DNA of 64,000 bases from Sugiyamaella lignohabitans (taxonomy: Eukaryota > Ascomycota > Dipodascomycetes > Dipodascales > Trichomonascaceae): the NCBI RefSeq assembly GCF_001640025.1, contig NC_031674.1:2542001-2606000 (forward strand), given 5' to 3'. Below are positions 1 to 8,463 of the stretch, piece after piece; the stretch's first letter is position 1, and each line of letters starts with the position of its first letter. The position numbers were made by a program, and so were the translations under genes. A model generated the notes under the pieces. That model saw only the letters and a program-made list of their open reading frames with translations, searched no databases and was not told the origin of the DNA.

Positions 1-545
1 GCGGCTCGGGTGGCGTGCTCGAACACCTCGCGGACACCGGTCTGGTTCTTGGCCGAGCACTCGAGGTACTTGATGGCTCCGATCTTATCAGCGACGGCCT
101 GACCCTCGGAAGAGGCCACAGGACGTTGCGACGAACGGCTAAGCTCCTCGATGGTACGAGGGTCGTCACGCAGGTCGACCTTACATCCGACGAGAATAAT
201 AGGGATTCCCTGGCAGAAGTGCAACACCTCGGCGATCCACTTCTCTTGGACGTTGTCAAGAGAGTCGGGCGAGTCAATGGCAAAACAGATGAGAATCACG
301 TTGGAATCGGGGTAAGACAGAGGTCGAAGACGGTCATAGTCTTCTTGGCCAGCGGTATCCCACAGAGCCAGCTCGACCCGTCTTCCGTCAACCTCGACGT
401 CGGAAACATAGTTCTCGAACACAGTAGGAACGTACACCTCGGGGAAAGTGCCCTTAGAGAATACAATCAGCAAACACGTCTTACCACAGGCACCATCACC
501 GACAATGACGAGCTTACGTCTGAGTTCAGCTTGTTGGGAAACCAT
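1..545 (-). CDS. RHO1: Rho1-type small GTPase (5' part; C-terminus beyond window)
   Basis: Membrane-bound Rho GTPase that in yeasts activates cell-wall glucan synthase and the Pkc1 pathway and organises cortical actin. Translating the minus strand from the ATG at 545-543 gives [18 protein letters not shown], then the P-loop GDGACGKT, effector loop YVPTVFENY, switch [20 protein letters not shown] and nucleotide-binding motifs GCKVDLR and ECSAK. The reading stays open for about 181 codons to the window edge, so the final residues and CAAX box are not seen. Wording is closest to Rho1 rather than Cdc42, Rho3 or Rho4. No intron is visible in this part. CTG encodes the conserved Leu of PLSYP, which supports the standard code. 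A GC-hairpin element lies 82 bp upstream of the ATG. Confidence 0.93.
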   Translation of the reverse strand, partial: MVSQQAELRRKLVIVGDGACGKTCLLIVFSKGTFPEVYVPTVFENYVSDVEVDGRRVELALWDTAGQEDYDRLRPLSYPDSNVILICFAIDSPDSLDNVQEKWIAEVLHFCQGIPIILVGCKVDLRDDPRTIEELSRSSQRPVASSEGQAVADKIGAIKYLECSAKNQTGVREVFEHATRA

Positions 546-626
546 TGCGAATCTATGTCAAAAATATTCTGCTCTTCTGTTAGTAATCTAGACAGGGGGT
601 GTCAATGTTGAGGTCGGAGGGGGGTG

Positions 627-689
627 TGCCTCCGGCGGCTGGGGCTCCGCCCCAGACCCTGGTTGCTCCTCGAGCAAAGCTCGAGGAGG
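627..689 (+). repeat. GC-hairpin element, copy 1
   Basis: Begins TGCCTCCGGCGG, then hairpin 1 (CTGGGGC, loop TCC, GCCCCAG). Its second hairpin is an unusual perfect 10-bp stem, CTCCTCGAGC with its exact complement, around loop AAA (666-688). Lies upstream of RHO1. Confidence 0.9.
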
Positions 690-1344
690 GCAGGGCGTAT
701 AGGGTGCCAGCTGAGTTGAAGGTTTGTTGACTTTGGTCCTGACACTGTGGATACTGTGACCCTGTCATGCGACATATTATGACCCATTATGTGGACGAGG
801 AGGATGTGCCACCAGTAGCTCGATAGAACTACTGATTCCAAGACCAACGGACTGAAACGAACCAAACCAAATACTACTTGATATGTGTAGCTAGTGCTCA
901 CGGTCTTGGCACAAACTGTTTGTATGGGTCATGATTCTGGCGCGACATAACAACACCCGACTCATCATCCCATGATTCGCCTACTTACTATGAATAAAGT
1001 ATGAAAAGTGTCTTGTTGTGGTTCAATCTATCTCCAATCAACGGGTCTAGAACTGAATCTTGGACTATCACCAAAGTAGAATCAAAATCAAAAGTCAAAA
1101 ATCAAAAATTTCAAAACAGAATCCAACCAAACGAAAGAAAAAAGACAATATTAACTGCTTAGTCTCTCACTGTTTTTTTTCTCTATTTTTCTGTTTTTCT
1201 GCTGTTCTTTTTTTCCTGTTGATGGTCTATCTATCGAGAGTCTACAGGAGAATCAATAGAATTTACTAAATCAATGGAAAGAAAAAGTATCTGTGTTAGA
1301 CTGGTCAAAGTATCAAGTCAGAAAAATTTCGTGTTGATACTGAT

Positions 1345-1388
1345 ATGTGTATGTTTATGTGTGTATGTTATGAGTGTGTGTGTGTCTG
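1345..1388. repeat. GT-rich microsatellite
   Basis: Imperfect TG/TATG repeats ending in a run of GTGTGTGTGTGT; typical slippage sequence. Confidence 0.7.
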
Positions 1389-1890
1389 TCAGTCGGCAGT
1401 AAGTAGTTAGTTAGAAGTTGATGGATGTAAAAAATCACTGCCGCTTGTAAACAGGACGACGGACGGGGACGTCCTCTGCAATGCTTGCAGCCAGCCCGCA
1501 GGCTCAGCCTGCCTTCTGGTCTGCTGCTGCTCTCCTGCCTGGTCAACTGCCCTTCTACCTTTTTCTGCTGCCGGCCTACGTTTCTAATGCCTCTGTCCTG
1601 CGGGCCGAATGCTTGTTCTGCGGCCCGTCCTGATCGCTCTCCTGCTGCCCCAGTGAGTCGCTGCATTGCCCTCGGATGCCGCTTCCTGGCGCGTCCTCCA
1701 TGCCCCTATGTTTAGCTCTGTTTTAGGGGTTCTGTTGGCGGTTCTGGCCGCTGATAGCCCCAAACGCACCAATACCACCGCCCGACCGCCCGGCCGCCGC
1801 CCGCGTCGCCCCTAACGGGCATTATTAGCCCCCCAACTGCCCTGCAGTGTCTGCATATGATACCTATCTCTCTGCTGGTGTCCCTAGTGC

Positions 1891-1984
1891 AGTTGGGAGT
1901 TGAGAGTTGGGAGTTGGCGTCGGCTGCTGGAACCGCTCTTGGGAGTTGGAGTTGAGAGTTTGAGTTGGGAGTCGGAGTTGGGAC
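1891..1984. repeat. G-rich minisatellite, GAGTTGG units
   Basis: Imperfect head-to-tail copies of GAGTTGG / GGGAGTT units in two blocks (about 1891-1917 and 1940-1984) split by unrelated sequence. One strand is G-rich and C-poor. Confidence 0.65.
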
Positions 1985-2161
1985 TTCGCTTCAGACCCGC
2001 GCGACCCCTGTCACCCCCTACTGCAGCAAAACACTCCAAAACACCCCCTGTCCATCCGCTTCACACATACTACGGCCCTTCCCCAGTCACCGCTGGTCTC
2101 TTATCTATCACAGCACCCCCTGCCTCCTGCACTCTTACTCACGTACTTACAGGGTTCGGAC

Positions 2162-2216
2162 TGCCTCCGGCGGCTGGGGCTCCGCCCCAGACCCTGGTTG
2201 TGCTCGCTTCGCGAGC
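2162..2216 (+). repeat. GC-hairpin element, copy 2
   Basis: Hairpin 1 with loop TCC. Hairpin 2 is the GCTCGC / TTC / GCGAGC type (2202-2216). Confidence 0.9.
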
Positions 2217-2695
2217 GGCTGGGACCGAGTGGTTGGCTGACTGGGACGGGTGGGTTTTTGGTTACTGGCGGTATTGTTTTCAGTTTTTATCGGTTTATCG
2301 TCGAGGTCGGGCGAGATAGGGTCAATGGTCGATGTCGGAACCCGGCTGTCTCGTGCCTCCCGGAACTCGACTCGTCCGTCCGTTACCCCTGACCGCACCG
2401 CGTCTTCAAATCTTCAAACCTAAACCCGTTCGGTGCTCCTCCTGTTTAGTCCTGTTGCTCGAACGGCCTCCTGCTTCGCTCCTGCCACGGCTATGGGCCA
2501 CAGGGCTATAATAACTCCCTACAGCCGTCGAGCGGCTGTTGGCCACCGGCATTCCCTTCAACCAGCATCATCCGTCAGACTTCAAACCATAATCACAAAA
2601 AAACCTGCTCATCCTCTTTCTCTCACACTCAGTTCATACCACGTCCCCACAGCTCATCCCATCCCTTTTCCCACTCTTCCGTCACCCCCACGGCC

Positions 2696-2756
2696 CGACT
2701 CGAGCGCAGCGAGAGGAGCCACGGGGTCTGGGGCGGAGCCCCAGCCGCCGGAGGCA
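2696..2756 (-). repeat. GC-hairpin element, copy 3
   Basis: Full-length standard copy in reverse orientation, from CGACTCGAG to GGAGGCA. In the orientation written, loop 1 is GGA and loop 2 is GCA. Confidence 0.92.
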
Positions 2757-2960
2757 GCGTCAGACTGTGGCCGTGTGGATTGTAAGGGGGTCAGGCCCAT
2801 TTGGCACGAGAAATGGTAGTTTTCGTTCTTTTATGGGCTCAAAATTGGGGTTGGTATGCCCCTGATTTGGGAGCATGCAACTGAAATACCCCAGAAAACT
2901 CAGAAACACCCTCACCACACAAACCAACTGCCCTCCCACGTGCAGTCACACCGCACGCCC

Positions 2961-3021
2961 CGACTCGAGCGAAGCGAGAGGAGCCACGGGGTCTGGGGCG
3001 GAGCCCCAGCCGCCGGAGGCA
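2961..3021 (-). repeat. GC-hairpin element, copy 4
   Basis: Full-length standard copy, same orientation as copy 3 and about 205 bp from it. Loop 1 GGA, loop 2 GAA. Confidence 0.92.
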
Positions 3022-3685
3022 TCAGCCCCTCCCCTTCACCACTACCCCTGAGTTTCACGTCGATCTGTTTATATGCAGAGAGAGGGGTCGATGCGACAGT
3101 TGGTGCAAGGATGGGCGGTCATGTGGTAATGAGAGGCTATGATTGCGACTGACCAGTCAAGCGACCATCGCGATGGCGGGTTGTGGTAAAAATGGCCCAA
3201 AAAAGGCCGGGCGGGCCGATTTCAGCTTAGCTGGTTAGCCACACTTGTCTGGCGTTCGGCGCACGTCATTAGGCAGCCTTGTTGGAAACTCTATTGGCTT
3301 TGTAGTGGTACAGTTGCTGCGATGGGTCCTGTAGATTGCTGCCGCAGAAGCAAGTATGGAATGTAGTGATCTGCGGGGTGTTGCCCAATGGACATTAAAG
3401 TTGCATTGTGTAAGATGGAGTAAGGAGTCCAGAGGGGGGGGATTTGGCAGGTTGGCCTCTCTATAAATATGTCATGTGTTGCTGATTTATAGTTTGCCGC
3501 ACTATTTATTGGATTTTCGTGGCTTTTCATCATCGATAATTGACTTTTTTGATTGTGTATTTATTAAATTAAACAATTGGACTGGACAATTGGTTACTGA
3601 ATTTGAATTTGGAATATAGTCATAAGATATAGTTTTTTTTTCGGAGATTTTTTTTGGAAAAGAGTAAGAAAAGAAGCACATTAAA

Positions 3686-5560
3686 ATGTCGTCAATTCCT
3701 GATACTACGACTGGCCACGGTGTTGGTGGCGTGACTGGAGGATCAAGATCCACTTCTGCGGCCACTTCGGGCGTTAAAGAAGATGCTCTTGCTAATATTC
3801 TTCCCGATCCTACTAATATCCTTCTCAAGAGATTAGAGAATTGGAACCATACGGTTAGTCTACTGACCGATTTTGTGGAAGCTCACTTGTCGACTCAAAA
3901 GTCGATCAGTTCTGGTTTGGAGAAAACCAAAAAGGCTATTTCCGAGGCTCCCAGATTCGATTTTGTATCAGGTCCGGGATCTCCTACAGGATCTGGCCAG
4001 ACTGCCTCAAGTGCAACGGCTGGAATCGACTCGACACTTCCTTCTGCTGCTTCTGGAGCTTTGGCCGCTGGTGCCGGTTCGGGTACTTCCGGATCTGCTG
4101 GAGTTGGCAGTAGTACTGGTGGTTCTGCTGCCGGTGCAGGATCTACTCCTAGTCAACCCACAGGTATTGCTGAAGCATTCCAGGAATTGCGCAGCCAGAC
4201 TGAACTGCTCATCAACAAGTCTTATGAAGCCGAACAACAACTGCGATCGGCTGTTCTGCCTCAATTGGAGACTCTAAAGGGCGATATTGAGAAGCACTAT
4301 AAGGGATTCAAGGGTCCTGGTTTGAAGGGCCAGAAAGAAGTACAGATTGCCAAGCAGACGACTCAAAAGTATGTTGAGAGTCTTGGCCAGCATGTAGCGT
4401 CTTTCGGTGCCCCTGCTAGTATTTCTGCTAGTTCAAAGTCTGATGCTTTACACGATCCATTTGTCGAGCACAGACTAGCGCTCAATTCTCTTCAAGACCA
4501 AGTCTCTAAAGAAAATAGCCAAGTAGATGCTATTGTCAGCGTTCAAAACAATTTCCAGTCTTTGGAGCGTCATATTATCCAGGTTCTGCAACAGGCAGCC
4601 TCGGTTATTGAGCAGATCTTGAAGTCGTACTCTACCACTAATATTGAAGGATATCAATTAATTGCTGAGAAGTTCAATAATATCCCAGCCGACCATGAAT
4701 GGAACCAGTTTGTGTCTCGTAATAGCGAGAGTCTGATTCCTGCTAATGCCCCTAAGCGTAGTGTCGAAGGACTCACATTTACTAATATCGACCACAAGGC
4801 TACTGTGCCAGTAATTGAAGGTATCTTACAAATTAAGACAGGAAAGCTTCTCAAATCGTACTCGTCAGCTTACTTTGTGGTGACCCAGTCGAGATATTTG
4901 CACCAATTCAAGTCCCAGGATTATACCCAAGACCCCACCCCTGAATTGAGTTTATATCTTCCTGGAACTGTTGTTGGACACCCCACTTCCAGAGACTCTG
5001 GTAAATTCAAGTTTGAGATCGAGGGCAAGGCAGCATCCAAGGGTATTTCAACCAAGCACACTTTCACTTTGAAGACTACTACCTACGATGAGCTGATTGC
5101 CTGGCACACTGCCATTGCCAAAGCCGCTGGAACCTTCGGTGGCATTGACGGTGGAGACGTTAGTTCACCCACCTCTCCAGTTGCAGCATCTGTTGGTTCA
5201 CCAGCCTCTAGTACTGCACCTCTGGCAGCTACTGGTGGTGCCGGAGTAGGTGCTGGACTTGGCGAGTCGGCTGCTCAAGGAGGTCAAGCTGCTGGTATTG
5301 GAGCTCAAGGAGCTCAAGGAGCCCATGCCGGTGGTTTACAAGCTGATAATGGTGGAGTTAGTGGCACTCACGGGGGAGCCCAACCTGCTAGCGCTGGCTA
5401 TGACGTGACGTCAAACCAGGCCCATGTTACCACAGCGCCAGCTACTGCTGACCCAGCACTTGCTGCTGCCAATGCTGCGACTGCTGCCCAAGATCCTGCT
5501 CCTGCCTACTCGGCTGAACACGGTCTTGCCTCTGATGTCGAGCGTGTGCACATTGGTTAG
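3686..5560 (+). CDS. Slm1/Slm2-like PI(4,5)P2-binding PH-domain protein
   Basis: Plasma-membrane/eisosome adaptor of the TORC2 and calcineurin pathways. The 624-aa product has an N-terminal segment starting near NILPDPTNILLKRLENW, an Ala/Gly/Ser-rich linker (about residues 95-160), a helical BAR-like region (about 160-355) with FQELRSQTELLINKSYEAE and KGPGLKGQKEVQIAKQ, a PH domain (about 365-480), and a low-complexity Ala/Gly tail of roughly 130 residues. Order and size fit S. cerevisiae Slm1/Slm2. The ATG at 3686 is the first in frame and follows an A-rich leader. A single homologue would replace the Slm1/Slm2 pair, so no paralogue symbol is given. It converges on the asteroid-like gene, with a GC-hairpin element between them. 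Confidence 0.85.
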   Translation: MSSIPDTTTGHGVGGVTGGSRSTSAATSGVKEDALANILPDPTNILLKRLENWNHTVSLLTDFVEAHLSTQKSISSGLEKTKKAISEAPRFDFVSGPGSPTGSGQTASSATAGIDSTLPSAASGALAAGAGSGTSGSAGVGSSTGGSAAGAGSTPSQPTGIAEAFQELRSQTELLINKSYEAEQQLRSAVLPQLETLKGDIEKHYKGFKGPGLKGQKEVQIAKQTTQKYVESLGQHVASFGAPASISASSKSDALHDPFVEHRLALNSLQDQVSKENSQVDAIVSVQNNFQSLERHIIQVLQQAASVIEQILKSYSTTNIEGYQLIAEKFNNIPADHEWNQFVSRNSESLIPANAPKRSVEGLTFTNIDHKATVPVIEGILQIKTGKLLKSYSSAYFVVTQSRYLHQFKSQDYTQDPTPELSLYLPGTVVGHPTSRDSGKFKFEIEGKAASKGISTKHTFTLKTTTYDELIAWHTAIAKAAGTFGGIDGGDVSSPTSPVAASVGSPASSTAPLAATGGAGVGAGLGESAAQGGQAAGIGAQGAQGAHAGGLQADNGGVSGTHGGAQPASAGYDVTSNQAHVTTAPATADPALAAANAATAAQDPAPAYSAEHGLASDVERVHIG

Positions 5561-5687
5561 TCAACCAACTCTACTTATTAAATTATTATTCTCCATCGAA
5601 CACGTCCCTACCAATTCGTCAATTTGTTATTTAAAATTTAATATAGCTAATGTTTGTTCAATTTTTTATTCCTTTAGCCCCGAGCTT

Positions 5688-5748
5688 CGACTCGAGCACA
5701 GCGAGAGGAGCCACGGGGTCTGGGGCAGAGCCCCAGCCGCCGGAGGCA
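5688..5748 (-). repeat. GC-hairpin element, copy 5
   Basis: Full-length copy with loop 1 AGA and loop 2 ACA. It lies between two convergent genes and ends 5 bp from the stop codon of the asteroid-like gene. Confidence 0.92.
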
Positions 5749-5753
5749 GACCC

Positions 5754-7088
5754 TCAAAGAGCCAATTTGCTCATTTCCTGTGCGAGCGTGTCCTTGTTGT
5801 CAGTCAGTCTGCCTGATTTGAACCTCCACATGGCATAGCCGATTTTGGACGCACCGATGGTGGTGGTTTTATTGACCATGAGTTCTGCCATGAGCCGGCT
5901 ATAAAGAGAGCCGTGGATTTCGCCCATTACTTCGGGCGGTACTGACACCACGTCCTGGATATCTTTATCCAGGGCTTTTAATATGGCTGATTCAAGCAAC
6001 TTTTTATCGATCTTTCGCTGCTCGACGGTTGTTTTGATATCGTCCAGAACCAAACTAGCAATAGTGTCATTATCCTTAAACGTGTCATCCAGCTCTCCCT
6101 TGTAGTCGTAATACAGCTTGTCAGTAGAGGGAAGCTCATCGAGAAGAATTGGAACATCGCGAGCCACATAGAATTCCAGGTCTTGCAGGTATTCTTTGAC
6201 TTTTGTCCCCGCAGGAGGTAGAGGCTTGTCGTGAAGTTTGCAATATTGTCGAATCATCAAAGAATATGCGTATGAGCGATACATGACAGTTATAGTCCAA
6301 GGGGCTGAGGAGTTCCTGGTTTTTGTCAAGACAGGTAAGAAAGACATGAATTTGCCAGTCTGATCGTATATATTAACAAACTCATGCATCGGATTCAGGA
6401 ATGTGAACCCTTTTTCCATTTGCGACTCCCTATAAGTTGGGCTGGGTGTTCGCAGGGGTTTACCAGTCGCAAAACGCAACGTCCGTGTTGCTACTTCACG
6501 ACAACTTTTCACATTAATGGCCCGATCCGGGATAATGAGCCTGTTGTCTTGATTGTAGTAGGGTCCATATCTGGGATACGATAGTACCTCGACATCGCCA
6601 GGATATATAAAAGTGTAGAAATCAGAATCATTAGTAAATATGATCTTCCTGTTGGAACTGGTGGAACTAGCAATGATAGAGACCAGAGCATCATCGGCCT
6701 CCTCAGCAGCAATTGACACATCGACATTGGGGTGCTTTTCTTTCAAAACAACATAGAGAATAGTAGACACGGCAAAGATATGTTTTTCTTTGCGATTATT
6801 AAACTGGCTTCGCCGTCTTCCAACCCTAGTCTCCAGTTTTTCCAGAGGCAAGGTTCCATCAAACACAATTTGAATTGATTTCGGTTTCAGCTTTTTGATA
6901 TCTTCTAATAGACCAGTCGCATCCTGAATCAGTCTCTCAAAAGAGGCAATGGAGATACTATCCTGGGCATCGCCCATGATATGGGCCAAACTTGGGCCAT
7001 CAATATATATTTCACTATCCCTGAAGAAATCATCGTCGATCTTGCGAGCATACCCTTGAACGTCGCGGGTCAGCCCCCAAATACCCAT
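5754..7088 (-). CDS. Asteroid-type XPG/FEN-like nuclease-fold protein
   Basis: The 444-aa product begins MGIWGLTRDVQGYARKI, the usual start of asteroid/XPG N-domain proteins, followed by IYIDGPSLAHI, IVFDGTLPLEKLETR, an acidic AAEEADDALVSI motif and FTNDSDFYTF. These Asp/Glu positions correspond to the metal-binding residues of the XPG/FEN1 fold and look intact, so nuclease activity is possible but not shown. The C-terminal half (about 200-444) is a helical region I cannot assign. The fission yeast family member is called Ast1; S. cerevisiae has no clear equivalent that I know. The stop lies directly beside repeat copy 5. Confidence 0.72.
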   Translation of the reverse strand: MGIWGLTRDVQGYARKIDDDFFRDSEIYIDGPSLAHIMGDAQDSISIASFERLIQDATGLLEDIKKLKPKSIQIVFDGTLPLEKLETRVGRRRSQFNNRKEKHIFAVSTILYVVLKEKHPNVDVSIAAEEADDALVSIIASSTSSNRKIIFTNDSDFYTFIYPGDVEVLSYPRYGPYYNQDNRLIIPDRAINVKSCREVATRTLRFATGKPLRTPSPTYRESQMEKGFTFLNPMHEFVNIYDQTGKFMSFLPVLTKTRNSSAPWTITVMYRSYAYSLMIRQYCKLHDKPLPPAGTKVKEYLQDLEFYVARDVPILLDELPSTDKLYYDYKGELDDTFKDNDTIASLVLDDIKTTVEQRKIDKKLLESAILKALDKDIQDVVSVPPEVMGEIHGSLYSRLMAELMVNKTTTIGASKIGYAMWRFKSGRLTDNKDTLAQEMSKLAL

Positions 7089-7628
7089 ATTCTAGTCTTA
7101 TCCAGTGAACTAGGTGGAATTGTCATGAGCTGGTGACAGTATGGGCATTTATAAGAAATGCTCACACTCACAGATCATGTTCTATGCACAAGGACCATGT
7201 ACATCGACTGTGAGACTAGCGTCTCATGCACAAGGCTGTGTTCAGGAAGCTAGTCCGATTGTGCCTCCGGCAGCACCCCCTTTGCTCATAGCTCGGGACT
7301 GCAGGATTTTGTTTTACAATTTAAATATGATTTCATTTGCATTAGGTCTGCATTCATCTGATCAGTCAATTCTAAATACTGTGTAGGTCGACACAATGTA
7401 CACAGACAAACAAGCTTCAGTGAGTCAGTCGCGCAGTACAATGTATAATCCATTTGAAAGATATCTTGGTCGTCATAGTACAGCTGCTGGCAAGAAGAAA
7501 TTGGTACTATAACTATGACGTTAGTTCTTGATTGTTGGTAGACTCGTGTCGCCAAAAATACTAATATATTAAATATTAATATTAGCTTTTTAGATAAGTT
7601 CACGATCCTTTCAGCATTTTGCTTTTAA
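7089..7628. other. Intergenic region
   Basis: 540 bp between the MDP-1 3' end and the asteroid-like start, both on the minus strand. It contains a 10-12-bp scrap (TGCCTCCGGC) of the GC-hairpin element at about 7261-7272 and AT-rich DNA near 7560-7625. No gene is seen. Confidence 0.55.
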
Positions 7629-8256
7629 TTATTTCTCTAAATTATTCTTCTTTCTCCATAGCTCTAATCCTCTATTGAACACGTCCCAGTTCACACCCGT
7701 CTCCTCCTGGACCAACACAAAAGTTACTCCCAATCTCTGCTCGACGTCTCTATTCCTTGCTTCGTCATCGAAAAATACCATATCCTTATAATCAACACCG
7801 GTCAATTTCTGAATCTCATTAAAATGGGATATTTTGGTTCCAATACCCCACGTCTTGTGCAACAAAAAAGTACCGGCTGGTCGGCCATTGATATGAATTA
7901 GTTTGAGCATCTTTTCGGCCATTTTTGGCGCATGAGTTCTTGATGCTGATACCGCTCCCAATATATCGGGATGCTCCTCTAGGTGGGCTAGAATTTCGGG
8001 GACATCTCTGTAAAATGCTATAGAAGTACCATATTTATCCACGATTGCAGAATTACCAGTCTGAGCTTTTATTGGAGCACTGATATGGGTGTCGCACCAA
8101 CACTGAATGTTAGATAACGTCGCATACCTGAAATTAGCGATAACTTACAGCTGGAAAGGGTTAGTCTTTATCCTTCTCATACACTGGCACGTCAGGCGAT
8201 AACTTACGCCATAGAGTATAATCTAAATCGAATACTACTAGCTTCGGATATGACAT
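7629..8256 (-). CDS. MDP-1-like HAD phosphatase, three exons including a 2-nt microexon
   Basis: Magnesium-dependent protein/sugar phosphatase of the HAD family. Gene model: exon 1 8208-8256 (MSYPKLVVFDLDYTLW plus one base), intron 8151-8207, exon 2 only 8149-8150 (CT), intron 8103-8148, exon 3 7629-8102; total 174 aa, normal for MDP-1. HAD motif I is DLDYT (exon 1), motif II SASRT and motif IV FFDDEARN. The microexon completes a CCT proline codon and gives WPCWCDTH, which matches the family's conserved Trp-Pro-x-x-x-Asp-Thr-His stretch; removing the whole stretch as one intron puts exon 3 out of frame. Both introns start with the same 12 bases, GTAAGTTATCGC. If the microexon is wrong, a sequencing error near 8150 is the main alternative. 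Confidence 0.8.
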
Positions 8257-8463
8257 GCTGAAATGACAGAATGTGTCAGGAAAGAAGTCAAATCAATCTC
8301 CCAACATTGCGGTAAATCTTTGCATATGCGAGTTGGGTGGGCCCCAGTTATGAACTTTCAAACCCAAAACATAGACAACAATAATTTTATTATAAATACA
8401 TGATAAAAGTAAATAGTTAAAGTAAAGAATAGAATATTAAGCAAATTCAGTCGATAACAATCC

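Larger units (their letters stand above)
546..3685. other. Long intergenic region between RHO1 and the SLM1-like gene
   Basis: Divergent 3.1-kb spacer. 700-1340 is ordinary AT-rich promoter-like DNA with poly-T runs near 1173-1215. 1440-3250 is unusually GC-rich, with small hairpins, four GC-hairpin elements, a GT microsatellite and a G-rich minisatellite. The open frames here are short, overlap each other on both strands and partly translate the repeat, so I do not call a gene. Confidence 0.6.

Noticed and set aside
15..611. 198-codon plus-strand frame
   Set aside because: Antisense of the RHO1 coding region; the minus strand gives a perfect Rho GTPase.
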